Origin: Bathymodiolus brooksi | Lineage: Eukaryota; Mollusca; Bivalvia; Mytilida; Modiolidae | Assembly (NCBI GenBank): GCA_963680875.1 | Contig: OY804577.1 | Location: forward strand, 105,349,906-105,413,905 | Direction: 5' to 3' | Length of the DNA: 64,000 bases | Part shown: positions 41,801-56,800 of the stretch, one piece after another | Layout: each line of letters begins with the position of its first letter | Numbering within the stretch: the first letter of the stretch is position 1 | Notes under the pieces: model-generated | The model's input: only the letters and a program-made list of their open reading frames with translations | The model's database searches: none | What the model was told of the DNA's origin: nothing | Program-made: the position numbers and the translations under genes

Positions 41801-44800
41801 AGTAACAGAATTATTTTCCTTTTAATTAAATATTTTTATTGCATAGTGATTCTATGTATTTGTAGATGATGAGAGATCCCCACATGTTTGCAGCCTCAAT
41901 GATAAGGAGAGCCATTGATCTACAAGCTCCATTCTTGCAGTGTTTAAAGTACTTCCATACAATATCTGTAGGAGACTTACAATGTAAGTAATTTAGTAGC
42001 AATACAATGTGGTTTTGCTGTTCCTTTCATATCTAATATTTATGTGATCATTGAAGCCATCAACTCACTTTAATAGAACTAATATTATACATGTGACAAC
42101 TTCTGCGTCACAAAGATTATGGTGTTCTTTATGATAAGGCTGTTCACATAGTTTTATCCTGCAATCAGTACATTTGCTGTACATATATACTATACGAATA
42201 AATTTTTGCTTTATTCGTACTAGACGAATAAACTTTTCAGCCTACGAATAAACTTTCCTGGTACCCTGTAGCTATGTACAGCGGAGGGCGCAGACAAGTA
42301 TGAAACTGGTACTAATGTAACGCGGACCACGAAGAAGACACCCTTGACAACATTTATGAAAGGCGAGGAATGACACTTGTTTCTGTCCTTTTTGTTTAAA
42401 TCTGACAAGTTTTCCGACATTTTTGACATTGCAGGATAAACACAATATACGTACATTGTCGTTAAATATAAAATTCATTTGTACTCGTTGCGAAACAGGC
42501 ATGAAAAACTCACCAAAGGCTCGCTATTCTGCCTGTTTCTAAAGCTCGTACAAATAAATTTTATATTTACCGACAATGTACGTATATTGTATATATATGG
42601 GAGTGTTAGTAATTTACTCACATGTGGAAAATACTTGCATCATTTCACTTTAAAGAGGGGAGATTTAAAACTAGTTGAACCCTGCAACTTTTTATTGAAG
42701 TGCCTGTATAAAGTCATGTATTTGTGTGTTAGAGGTATCAATTTTGCATCTTTATACAAATTTTCTAATGGAATTTGGAACTGTTCTGACAGTATAGTAT
42801 TTTTAGTTTATCATTTTATTTTATTCATATGTGTGTTACATTATGATGAAATTTGATTAAAATCAGCTGTTATGATATGCTATATCTGATTGAACCCGAT
42901 TAGAGGTTGTACACCACTCAAGACTATGACATACCATTGTTTATTTTCAGCCACCATGCCACCTGATACCATACAAGACTATAACATACCTTTATTTATT
43001 TTTAGCCACCTGATACCACTGAAAACTATGACATACTTTTGTTTATTTTCAGTCATCATGCCACCTGACACCACACACTTTTCTTTATTTTCAGCCATCA
43101 TGCCACCTGACACCACACAAGACTATGACATACTTTTCTTTATATTTTCAGCCATCATGCCACCTGATACCACACAAGACTATGACATACATTTGGCTCA
43201 TGCTGTTAATGACCTACAAGAGTTTGGCAAGAACAAGACACTGGGTAAATAATAGATAGATAAAAATGGTCTGGCAGCTTGTATATATTAAGTCTATTTC
43301 TATTGTAGCAAGACACTAGTATATGATAAATTCATGAAACAAATTTATCTGCTTGCATTTTGTGTATGTTTTATAGTACTTGTATAATTTATTCACAGGA
43401 TATATTTTCATTTTATTTTACTATAACATGGGAATCCTTTGAAGTCAGGGCCGCTGTGGTCGTGATCACATGGTAGTTCGATATACAACTACCTGTGCAA
43501 TCAGTGCCTATCACCACTAAAGTTATGGGTTTGTACCCCGTTCATGGTGACCTGTACTCGATACAATATAATGTGATAAAGTTTGTCATTCAGTGGTTTT
43601 GTTTGGGTCCTCCGGTTTCCTCCACCAATAAAACTGACCACCACGATATAGCTGAAATATTGTTGAAAGTAGCATTAACACCATTAATCCAAACCTCCTT
43701 TGAAGTTAACAGATAGACAATGCCACAAATGTTCCTGTTACAAAAAAAGTTTGAAGATACTAAAAGGGTAATCAGAAGTCATAAATCAAAGGAGCCAAAA
43801 GAAAAAGGACAAAATGACAAATAATGATCTAAAAAACGCTACACAGAAAATTTAAAGATTGAGCAACACAAACACCACTAAAAACGTGGGTGAACTTAGG
43901 TGGTCAGGCAGAGTAAGTAATCAGTTTCTGCTCCACTAGTGGTAAAAGCACCTTAAGATGTCAATATATAATGAAATATAACACTGATGCAAGATAATCA
44001 ATATCTCTCTATCAAAGAATTTATTTATGTGCCATCTTAACTTTGATTTTGATTTTGATTTTTTTTTAAAGATGTATTTATATCCTACTGTGAAATGGAT
44101 GCTCCCAAGGACAAATCTAATGTCATCCACCCTGAAGAGGTCAACAAACAATTGTTAAAGGAAGGTTATAGATGGTAAGTATACAATTATAAACAATTTT
44201 AAAATTTATGGTATATTATCAACATCAGACATAGATTGTATTAACTGAGTTTGACTGTAAATTAGGATATGTTGTTTTTTTTCTGCTCTTCGTCTGGTTA
44301 TTATGTATCTTCCCTTCTGGTCGTGGACGTATGGTAGTAGGATTCACAACTATTTATGCAATCAGTACTTTTGAGTTCGAATCCCGCCCATGGCAAGGTG
44401 TACTCGATTCAACATTATATTATAAAGTTTGTCAATCTGCACATATGGTCCAAGTGAATTTGCATTTAATATTATCTCAAACAAAATATGTCATAGCTGT
44501 CTTTATATTTTTTTTTTACAGTTTCTTTCCTGATGTTGGTAAGATATATTCGACAGACATAATGGCCAAGTCACTGATAGAGTCCCCCATTTTTGTGGCT
44601 TTCATATCTAATAACTACGTCAACGATCCAGCATGTTGTAATCTGTTTAAGTTTGCTAAGACAACGCTGAGGAAGCCATTTATACTGGTATCAGTGGGAC
44701 CAGATCATGAATGGAAGAAAAGTGCTTTAGGATTACTTGTGTCTGATGTGGTGAGTATCTGTAGTTGTTAAGGACTGACCATTTAACTTTTAGGAGGGGT

Positions 44801-47800
44801 TGGGCTTATGTTTTTCGCTCGAGCCAGAAATGTTTTTTCATACGAAAAAATAATCAATTTTTCTTTATTTTTAGACATGAAAATTAGTTGTTGTTTTCAA
44901 ATTTTTTCCATAAAATTTGATGATATAAAAATAAAAAAAAAAAAAAAAAACATGCCATCACCCCCTAAAAGTTAATTGTTGTTCTCTTATAGGATTCAAA
45001 TCATATGCTTGGTCATGAAAAGAAAGTTTAAACAGTGATGGTCAACAATTCCACAAATATAGACAAAATGAACAAGCACCTCTCATCTCAATTCATTAAG
45101 CATAAAAAAAAAGACCACAGCATATTTATTGGCATTGGAAATTCATGTCCTGTCTTGGGACAGGCACAAAAGTGGGGAGGGGGGAGGGGGGGGGTAAATC
45201 CAATGTCTCAAAAGAAGTTTTATTTTTCATTTTATATTTTTTAAAGCCCTTAATAACTCAGTTGTTATTTTTATTTTGTATTATAGGTATTTGTAAACAT
45301 GATTGATAGTAAGAAATCTGTGTTTACCAATAAGATGCAGGAATTATTATATAAGATAAAGGAGATTTATTCTGTAGAAGTTTCTAACGAAAGTCCTCCA
45401 TGTTTTGTCAGCTACTGCTGGAAGAATTCTAAAGATGCCGTAGAACTTGGATCAAAGTAAGAGATACATCTATCTTAATTATTACACACAGTTCATTTTC
45501 AATATGATTGATCAAAACAGGATAAAATCAGGAAATTTCAATAATAATTATATAAAGAAAAAGTGGTAAATTTGGTTTGTTGGTCAACATCTAAAAAATC
45601 ATTACTTTGTTTTCAAAATCATTTTAGACTTCATCAGTGATGTAATGATTAGAATGCTCACAAATGTTGAGTTCAAGCCCCGGTCTTGTCAAACCACTGA
45701 CTTTGAAATTGGTCTTTGCTGATTCTCTTTGAAGCATGGAGCATTAAGGAATAAGAGCAGAGACTAGTTGGCTTGGAATCAAGATGTATCCTAGTGGAGT
45801 GATATGCCTATCTGTGGACTGTTGTTTCAGGGAGCTAGCACTATAAAAATCCAACCCAGGATGATAGTATATTTCAAAACAGATTTAAAAAAAAAAAAAC
45901 TGTTTGTCAGTGACTTATGGCAGGTTGGTGGTTTTCTCTGGGTTCTCCGGTTTCCTCCACCAATAAAACTAACTGCCATGATATAACTGAAATATTGTTG
46001 AAAGTGGCATTAAACACCATAAACCTAAACCTCAAAAAGTAGTTTCTTCTTGCCATAATATACCTATACAAATTCTCACATTAAACAACAAACACTCACT
46101 CCTCAAAAAGTAGTTTCTTCTTGCCATAATATACCTATACAAATTCTCACATTAAACAACAAACACTCACTTAAAATATTTGTTAAATGTTTTTCTTCAT
46201 ATTTTTATATTATTTAGAATATTGTTGATTTTTACTACATGTAGATCATCATGTGAAATGTTTTACAGCTTTAATTTATTTACTCAGAATGTTGGCCCTT
46301 TTTGACAATCTTATTTTTATCTTTAATTTCGGGTAGTTTGAGCAGACGACTCTTTAATTGATTTAAACCACACAGAGATTAGAACAATTATATTTGTGAG
46401 TAATGGTGCTTACAGTCTTTGTTAATGTTCACAAACAATGTGCAGGGATGATATTTTTCAGTTATTTAACTGATTTCAGATATTTTCCTCTGATAAAAAT
46501 ATTCCGAAAGTTGCAGGACATGGTCAAAACTGTTCAATAAAGAACCTTTTGAAAGTGGATGTAGATGATTTTTCCTATTTTCATTGATTTTCAGTTATTT
46601 TATTTTAACTAAGATTATCTCTAAATGTGAACAGACCACATAGAGTTTCTTCGAACAGAATTTACTTGAATTGAGCTTTGATTAATATTGAAGAATTTTA
46701 CATTTCTTTCAGATCTGAACCACAGGCATATGCTTTCACACCAGATCCTAGAGATATAGCTAGCTTCCTTACAGCTAGTGGTGTACCATGCTGGCTAGAT
46801 ACAAAGAGAATTGGATTTGGGATGGTTTGTTAATTTAATCTTCTCTAAAAAGATATTGCTATATTTTTAATTTCTTGTAATCTCATGCAAATTTAGGGGC
46901 CATCATGGTTGTGATTATATGGTAGTTGGATTTACAACTACCTGTGCAATCAGTGCCTATCACCACTAAAGTTGTGAGTTTAAACCCGTTCATGGCGAGG
47001 TGTACTCGATACAACATTATGTCATAAAGTTTGTCAGTAACTTGAGACAGGTCTGTGGTTTTCTCCGGGTACTCCGGTTTCCCCCACCAATAAAACTGAC
47101 TGCCACGATATAACTGAAATATTGTTGAAAGTGTAGTTAAGCACTATAACCCTAAACCTTATATGAGCATATTTGTAGTCTGGTGTAAATGGTAGTCATT
47201 GAATTGATATATATAGAATTTATAAATGTTAAATGAAATACAAAAATGAAATACATTATTTATACATACATGTACATGTATGCCCCTGCGGCTGAGGGTT
47301 GGGGGCATTAACTTTTACCCATATGTGTACTGGTACATCCGTTAGTACATTCCAAATTTGGTTTCCACTCAATAACTTTAAGCAAATCATTCGAAATTGA
47401 TGCACAAGGTCAGATACCATAAAAAGAAGGCAAATTTTAATTTCGGACTTTACTACTTATTCTTTCTGGAGTTATGTCCCTTGATTTTTCAACAAAAAAA
47501 AACCTGTTAACTGTAGCTGAAATTAAAGGAATCCATGTCTTATGAACACATTCTTCCTTTTTTTTATGACGATTTTATAACATTGAAATTTCTGAGTGCA
47601 TTATTCTTCATTTTTTGTTCATCGGTGACGATAATATTACATTAATATTACAGACTGGTTTATTGGACGACATAGCCAAAGGTCTACTTAGTAGTCAGTT
47701 ACTCATATCATTTGTGTCAGATGAGTATGCAGCTTCTAGTAATTCTATGACAGAGTTGAACTTTGCTGCCCTCACCTTACAGATACCTATTGTATTAGCT

Positions 47801-50800
47801 GTAGTAGGACAAGGAGACAACTGGAAGAAGAGTGAAGTAAGTTATAGCTTTATATTCACATTGATTCTCTGTCTTATCTTGAGTATGAGGGGCTGTCGTG
47901 GTCGTGATCATATGGTAGTTGGATTTACAATTACCTATGCAATCATTGCCTATCACCACTAATGTTGTGAGTTTGAATCCCGCACAGGCAAGGTGTACTC
48001 AATACATTATGTGATAAAGTTTGTCAGTGTCTTGCGACAGGTTGGTGGTTTTTGCCGGTTTCCTCCACCAATAAAACTGACCTCCACGATATAACTGAAA
48101 TATTGTGGAAAGTGGTGTTAAACACTGTAACCCTAACCCCCCAATAGGCAAACTTCGGGTGAGTCCGCTTCTCTCCCTCAATACCTCGGCTGTAATACGG
48201 TATTTGATATGCGTCTACGCGTCACATTTCTTCGCCGGAAGACCGTATCACTTCAATCAAACATTGCGCACCGCGAATAAGTTCTAAAATGGCGACAATA
48301 GATGAGTTTGTTTTGAAAAATATTGGTCTTTGATGAAGGTACGGAATCAGCCGAAGTTGCGACGAGTGCCTAACCCCCTATCTTGAGTATGCAATGAATT
48401 CTTCCCTCCTGTTATGGTACCACTCGATACAACATTATGTGATAAAGTTTGTCAATGACTTGTGACAGGTCGGTGGTTTTCTCCTGGTACTCTGCTTTCC
48501 TCCACCAATAAAAACTGACCGCCACGATATAACTGAAATATTGTTGAAAGTGGCATTAAACACCATAAAACCAACCAATTAGCAATGATCCAAACTGCAT
48601 CGGTGGTGTAATGGTTAGCGTGCTTGCACCGAGTGTGGTAGATCATGGGTTCAAGCCCTGATCGGGTCAAACCAAAGGCTATGGAATTTGCATTTGTTGC
48701 TTCTTTGCTAAACATGCAGCATTCAGGCGTAAGAACAAAATCTGGTTAACTCAGAGTAAGGATGATGTGTCTCGATGGACGTGTAGTTTCACTGACCTAG
48801 CACTATAAAAATTAAGGTGCATGCTGGTCTAGTAGAAAACAGATATGATTATCTCATCCAAAAGTAATTATAGGTATGCTATATTTATCTAACCTAGGCT
48901 CCCACTTTTATATTTAACATTAGGTATGTGATATCTATGAAGTCTATGCTCACATTTTAATAATCAAAATTAAGCATGCCCATGCTCATGTTTTTACTTC
49001 ATTTTTTAGCTCAACTAGCCATTTGGCAAAATTAATTGAAATTTGGTAGGAAGCACTTATAGAAGGTTCTGTATAAAGTTTTCTCAAAACAGAATAAGAT
49101 TTGAGTGACAGTCACACAGGCTCAGCCCACTGAGCCTCTAGTTTTTGTCTTGCAAATTATATTGTAATAAATAAACTATTTTCATATTTTTCAGGTTAAT
49201 ATGCTAGCTTTCAAACAACAATGTCCTATGGTTGATTTCCGTCAGGTCTCAGAGAATGAGGGAAAAGAAAAACTACTCAATTTGGCACAAGGTTACCTCC
49301 AAGAATATAAACTGGCTGAATCTGGATTGGCTGCAGAATCAAATAAAACTGGGGGAAAAAGGAAAAAGAATACAACTGACAAGAAAGATAACTTGTCTTT
49401 CCAGGTAAGAAAATAAATATTTAGTTGTTCTGTACACTGGACATTTGTTACCGAAAACGACGACGACGAGGCCTGTGATCGTATGGTAGTTGGATTTACA
49501 ACTACCTGTGCAATCAATGCCTATCACCACTAAAATTGTGAGTTCGAACACCGTTCATGGCGAGGTATACATAATATAACATTATGTGATAAAGTTTGTC
49601 AGTGACTTGCGACAGGTCTGTGGTTTTCTCCGGCCACTCCGGTTTCCTCCTCCAATAAAACTGACCGCCACGATATAACTGAAATATTGTTCAGATTTAT
49701 TTTTTGATTTTCATTTTGGTCATTTAAGAGTCATAACTCGTGTTAAAAATTCCTAAATTTCATTATCAATTAGAAATCAGACCTGGAAAACTTGAAAGTA
49801 AACAAATTTTTATACCCCCGCTCCCCGAAGGGGGAGGGGGGTATACTGTTTTACCTCTGTCCATCTGTCCGTCCAAGATATTTTTCGTCGCATTTTTCTC
49901 AGTAACTGTTAATGGCAGAAATCTGATATTTGGTCACAAGCATCATATAGGTATACCATATTGTGGGTAGCGTTTTTGGACCCGTCAGATTCCTACTTCC
50001 TGTTTGCCGACTTAGTTGGTTTTTATACACATTGAACATATATGCACATTTTTCGTCACATTTTTCTCAGCAACTATTGATGACAGAGATCTGATATTTG
50101 GTCACAAGCTTCATATAGGTACCCCATATCGTGGGAAGCGTTTTTGGACCCATCAGATCCCTACTTCCTGTTTGCCGACTTAGTTGGTTTTTATATACAT
50201 TGAACATATATGCACATTTTTCGTCACATTTTTCTCAGCAACTATTGATGGCAGAAATCTGATATTTGGTCACAAGCTTCATATAGGTACCCCATATCGT
50301 GGGAAGCGTTTTTGAACCCATCAGATTCCTACTTCCTGTTTGCCGAATTTGTTGATTTTTATACACATTGAACATATATGCTCATTTTTCGTCGCATTTT
50401 TCTCAGCAACTATTGATGGCAGAAATCTGATGTTTGGTCACAAGCTTCATATAGGTACCCCATATTGTGGGAAGCGTTTTTGGACCCGTCATATTCCTAC
50501 TTCCTGTTTGCCGAAGAGCGGGGGTATCATAGGTGAGCATTAGCTCACAGTTAATGCTCATAGTTCATCTTGTTTAATTTAATTTTAAATGTTGTGTTAT
50601 GCCCAATATAATTCAGTGACAAATCTTTTGACTGTATACACTTTGCTGTGCTTTTGACTGAATTTTTTTTTGATGACATAGTATGCACTAAACATTTCAA
50701 TCATGTTCAAAAATATATCTATTTATGTTTTATATGACTCTACAGCAACATATTTGACTCATTATATAAGAACTAAAGTCCAGAAACATGTCCTCAAAAT

Positions 50801-53800
50801 TGAAACATAAAGATCTGGATAATAAAACCTGTAGTGCTTAATCTTAACAGGGGGAAATCATTTTGTCCTAAATTACTACTAATTACAATTTATACACAAC
50901 ACATGTAAAGGAAAAACTTTTATTACTAAACCTACTATAACTACTTTAAACAACAATTTACTCAATAAGCACTACTAAAGCTCATACTACATTATGTATA
51001 ATACATGTATATGACAAAAATACACTACATTTTTGGGCTTTCTTGGGGCTACTCACTCACTAAAAATATTTAATTTCATCGACTGAAAATTATATTCCTT
51101 ATACAGTTAAACTTGTCTAAACCAAACCTCCTTGTGTGAGTAGCTTTTGTGTAAGATATAAACAGATGTTTGATTTATGCAGGTTAAATTTACTAAGATT
51201 TCCTACTCCCACATTGGGTGTAATCTAATTGAAGTTTGGTTTACACAGAATTCCCGTTTTATTCAGGGTTCGGTTTCAACAGGTGTCACTACATCAGAGT
51301 TATCCTTTTCTTTGTTATATATTGTTGGTTGTCTTTTCTTTGTTATATATTGTTGGTTGTCTTTTCTTTGTTATATATTGTTGGTTGTCTTTTCTTTGTT
51401 ATATATTGTTGGTTGTCTTTTCTTTGTTATATATTGTTGGTTGTCTTTTCTTTGTTATATATTGTTGGTTGTCTTTTCTTTGTTATATATTGTTGGTTGT
51501 TTTTGCAGGAATTATATGAGTTAGCACAAAGGAAGTTTCACCATCAGATTTCTCAGTATGCCCTCACACAGGATACAGGATTACCTTACCCGAGGCTCTT
51601 TGTTGTGGATATACTGAAAGAAAAAGGTTTGAATTCATAATAATATATTCTGTACAAAGTACTGTTCAGTGACTGTAAAGTTGTTGTAAACATATGAACA
51701 TATTTTATACTGAAATCAGTGCATTTACTGACTATTTAAAGTTACTGACTATATAAAGGTGTACATATAAGCCTTTGCTTTATACGTCTACTAGATGTAT
51801 AGAGTATCCTGGTACCCTGTGTCTTATGTAGAGCTAAGTGCAATAGACACTGGTCGAACAAGGAACATAACGTAGACACCCAAATTGAAATTCAAGCAAA
51901 AGGTCAAATGTTTTTGCCTTTTTGTGAATAAATTTAAGAATTTTGTGAATACACATTGCAGTATAAACATATGTACATTGTCTGGAAATATAAGATTTAT
52001 TTAGTACTTGCCTCGAAACAGAAAGAAAAGCTTCCCTTCACTTATCTTCCTGTTTCTAAAGCTTGTACAAATAAATTTTATATTTCCCGACAATATACAC
52101 AATATATTTGATAGACTCAGATCGACGTCCACTCCTCAAATCGGCATCCACTGACGTCATTATCTCAAATCACGGACCAATTTAAGGGTATTCTCAAATT
52201 GGTGTCCTTTCCAAGTTCTCAGATCTATGTCCGATTTATTGCTATCAAATCGACGCCCTTTTCAGAGTGAAGATCTGTATGTGCTTTTACCTTGTCACAT
52301 GATGGATGTGGGTCAAGTTTGTACATCATCTGCATTGCATATTATATCAAATGAATGCAAAACGCATAAAACAAGTTCCTCAACGACCCTCTTATTTAAG
52401 CAAGTTTTAAAGCAAAATCTAATAGCGATGAAAATTCAAAATGGTTGAGCAGTGGATGCTTTCAGGCAGTTTTTATGTAGATTTCCATGTTCTATTCTAT
52501 GATTGATTCTTAACATTTGTGTTGCCTATGAATATTTGCTATTATACTCATATAGTAGTATTCCCGACAAAAAAATAGAAACAAAAGCGACATACTGTAA
52601 TTTGAAAAATAATTGTAATGACAGTTTTGTTTTGCATGTTTTTTAACCTGTTATTTAAAGTTGTTTGTTGATTTTTTTTATCATTTTCTCACTCTTTACT
52701 ATCATCAATATAGTGTCATATATAGAAATAATAAGTGTTTTCAATGATTTCTCATGCTCATCTTACAGTAAATAGGACTCGAATAAACACACAACTTATG
52801 GCAATGTATGGCATGTACAGACTGGTTTTTTTTTGTCATCAAGAATCCCTCATCTGGAATCTGGTCTTATTGCTTCTCCATCATTGCTTCATATTCAATA
52901 ACCTGCATTAACGGGTGTAACGTCTTTGGACGCCGACTTGAGAATTTAAAAAAAAAAAAAAGGGAAAAAAAGGACATACCAGTAGATCTGAGGTGCAGAT
53001 GTCTGCGACGTAGAAATCAGACATGGATTTGTGGATTGGACGTCGATTAGAGACTGGACGTCGATCTGAGTCTTAAAAATATTGTCTATATAATAACTTA
53101 GTATGGGAGCCGTTCTGTAGTGGTAAAAATTTATCCATATCTTAGAAGCACTCCACATATGGATTTCCTTCATTTCCCTAGCCACTCTTGCTCATACAAT
53201 TTAAAGCTATTCATAATTGGTGGGGAAAAAAAATTATTTACACAGGAAAAATGTCATAAAACCTATATAACCGTAAATAAAATCCAATCAGTCATGTATA
53301 TATTTACTATGAATAATATACTAAATCTTTTGTTGTTGTTTTCAGACAAGAAGGATGAAAAAGGTGTAGAAGAGAAAAAGAATCTTGAGGAATTAGAAAT
53401 CAGTTTTAGAAATGGAAAATACTGTGTACATACATTATGTGAATGTGAATCGGTATGTTATGACTACAATACTGTTATCATTTTTTCATATAGATACTTG
53501 CGGGGTTAGGAGAAGGGTCTCATTCTGGTGTCAGACACCGAAAATTTAATCGTTGAATCTCAAATTCCCATGAAAAGAATAATCTATCAATCTCGAATTC
53601 CTGGGATAATGAAATTAAAGTTTCATTGTAAAATTATCTTAAATTCGTGTATATAAATGTTCAAAATATTTTGGATTCAAGCATTACTGATGAAGGTGAA
53701 ACTAGAAACAGCTATCTATAATGCTGCAAAGTTGCATTTGAATATGACTTTCTTAATGAGATTTATTAATATATTTTTAAACAAACCACACCAAACATAA

Positions 53801-56800
53801 AGTGTAATGAACAAATCACATAGATTACATGTATTGAAAGAATAACATTCAGTAACATTTTTTTGCAAAGTAAATTTTTTATTTTTAGCAAGGCTTGTTA
53901 GGGTTCAAGAGTTTTAAGCAATTCACTGTGTCAAACAAAATACTGTGTCCACACTTGCTTTTAATATACACTTGTTCAACTTTTCCATGTTGACACACTG
54001 TGGTCATATCGTGCTGCTCTCGGTGTAGCTCTTTATTGTCGATATGCTGCAGTCATATGCTGTGCTGGTGTAGCCATTTATTGTCGATATGCTGCAGTCA
54101 TATGCTGTGCTGGTGTAGCCATTTATTGTCAATATGCTGCAGTCATATGCTGTGCTGGTGTAGCCATTTATTGTCAATATGCTGCAGTCATATGCTGTGC
54201 TGGTGTAGCCATTTATTGTCAATATGCTGCAGTCATATGCTGTGCTGGTGTAGCCATTTATTGTCAATATGCTGCAGTCATATGCTGTGCTGGTGTAGCC
54301 ATTTATTGTCAATATGCTGCAGTCATATGCTGTGCTGGTGTAGCCATTTATTGTCAATATGCTGCAGTCATATGCTGTGCTGGTGTAGCCATTTATTGTC
54401 AATATGCTGCAGTCATATGCTGTGCTGGTGTAGCCATTTATTGTCGATATGCTGCAGTAATATAATGCTGCACTCGGTGTAACCCTTTATTTTCATATAA
54501 TTGAAATACATTTATATGGTTTATGTTGTAGGGATGGCATACAGTGTCAGAACCAATACCACTAGAAGAAGATTTTGGGACAATGTCCTTGACATATTAT
54601 ACACCATATCTGTCCCGTATTACAGCACTGTTAAAACATAACACACAGTTCCCTATGAATGCTGTATCAGATAAACATGGCGTAGCATTTCTCAGATATC
54701 TTGCAGAGGTAATGATAAACTAAATGAAGACTATAAAATAAATTATTCGTTTCATTTATCATTACATTGTGTGTTGATAATACAGTCAAACTTTTATTCA
54801 ACGGTCACTCTTGGGACAAAGGAAAAAGGATCAGATGAGACAACCACTTATTTAAAATCAGTTGAGCCAGAATTCAAGTCTTGTCTGGAATGATTCATGC
54901 TCTGGTGTTTTTGTAGCGATTTACTGTTAATTAGTTAATTATTTAATAATTTGATAGCCTAACTCATACAATCACATATTGAGAACACCTCGAAAGTTAA
55001 ATATTAATTTTTATTTTATTAAGTCTAGTATAAAAAGTGACCGTTAAATTCTGGTTAACTGTTACAATGGGATAAATTTTGAATGATCATTGACAGCGTT
55101 AGTGAAGTTATTGTTAATTTGAGTTAAGATAACACGTAAATCCAGTAACTAGGGTTTTAAACTGGCTGTTAACAACTGTAGGGGACAGTTATGGCAAGTT
55201 TGCCTGTATATTTGTATATGCTTAAAATGAATTCATCATTCACTTGTGTGAAAAACTTGGGTTTTTGTGAAATTAACAATAAGTATTGCTGTTCTGATTG
55301 TTTTATTGTTTTATTCTTAATAAAAAAAAAATACATATAGACATAATTTAATGTGACTCATTGAATTTTCAGTCATCAGCTGTTGAATTATCAGAATGTA
55401 AAACGGAGTACTATAAATTAAGAGAGAAGGTTATCAGCCTGGATACAGAACGTAAAATGGGTGATCTATCCAGGTATGTAATGTATACTGATTGTAGGTC
55501 AGGGGTACATTCAGATTGGTAGAATCTTCAAATGTCCATGTAAATTTTAAGCTGACCACATATCTTCAAATTGTATCTTTATAGAGATCTAAAGATGTCT
55601 TTTGAAAAGCTATTTAAAATGGTGGACAAAGAAAAATGTGATGAATAATAGATTGTTTTTCTTATTCCATTATACACTCAATTTTGCATTTGCAACATTC
55701 GGCTTTAGCAGTAGTTTTATTACCCAGGTCACATAAACAGGAAATGTAATTGTCGTCTGTTGTTGTTTGACAAACAAAATAAGTTGGATGAAAATATATT
55801 TATGCAGTGCCATTTTGAAAAAAAAATCTACCAGTCTTACTCAATATTGCTCAATTTTTAGGCCCTATTACATCATATATTTTCCTGTACTTTTCTTGAA
55901 GATATTATACTCCTTGTAAGTTCTCCATTTCTGATTATTTTCATTTGTTTTAATTTTAGAACTAGTTGATATATATTTTATAGTGAAACCTTTCGATACC
56001 AAACCTCCCTGGGACCAACTATTGTGTTCAGAATAAACCTTTCGATACCGAACCTCCCTGGGACCAACTATTGTGTTCAGAATAAACCTTTCGATACCGA
56101 ACCTCCCTGGGACCAACTATTGTGTTCAGAATAATTCTTTTGATACCGAACCTCCTTGGGACCAACTATTGTGTTCAGAATAAACCTTTTGATATCGAAC
56201 CTCCCTGGGACCAACTATTGTGTTCAGAATAGACAGGTATTAGGTTTATACAGGATTCCGTTTTTCTCAAGGTTCAGTTAAGACAGGTTTCACTGTACTA
56301 TAGAATTCCACAGATCTTAGCATTGTAAATCTTATTTTTCTCCTAATTTTTTTAAGGTGTCGTCTGCCAAGTGGAAAAATGATATGGTTGTGCCAAGAAC
56401 ATGTATCAAAGATGAAAGTAACTGTATTGACCAATGAAATGATAGCACATGATAAAACAACAACAGGAGTTATTGGTGTAGATTATATGGTCGAGTCACT
56501 GAGGGAACTTGATCCATTAAAGATGAAACTCTCGTTTAAATCTGCCAAAAAAGCAAAAAGATTAAGAACAGGTATATATAGATAGACAGTTATATGGTCA
56601 ATAAAAACAACAGAATTCTGTGTAAATCAAATATTAAACTTAATCTGATTATATGCAAGAAAAAAAAATTAAATCCCATTTTAAATTCTACACCTGACCG
56701 TCAAAGCAAAAATGATTTCAAATGGTATTCATCATTAAGATGGAAGAAAAAAAATTCTAGCTGAGACTCTTACGTGAGCAAGTAAGCTTATTCCTATCAT

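Noticed and set aside
48595..48680. A tRNA gene (good A and B boxes)
   Set aside because: The boxes belong to a SINE head; the arms do not fold as a full tRNA and the same body follows at three other sites.
51177..51640. Three overlapping plus-strand frames with hydrophobic repeats, like membrane segments
   Set aside because: The 28-bp array is open in all three frames; only the part from 51509 is a real exon.
54000..54482. Open frames on both strands
   Set aside because: Product of the 45-bp array; no splice or start context and no other support.
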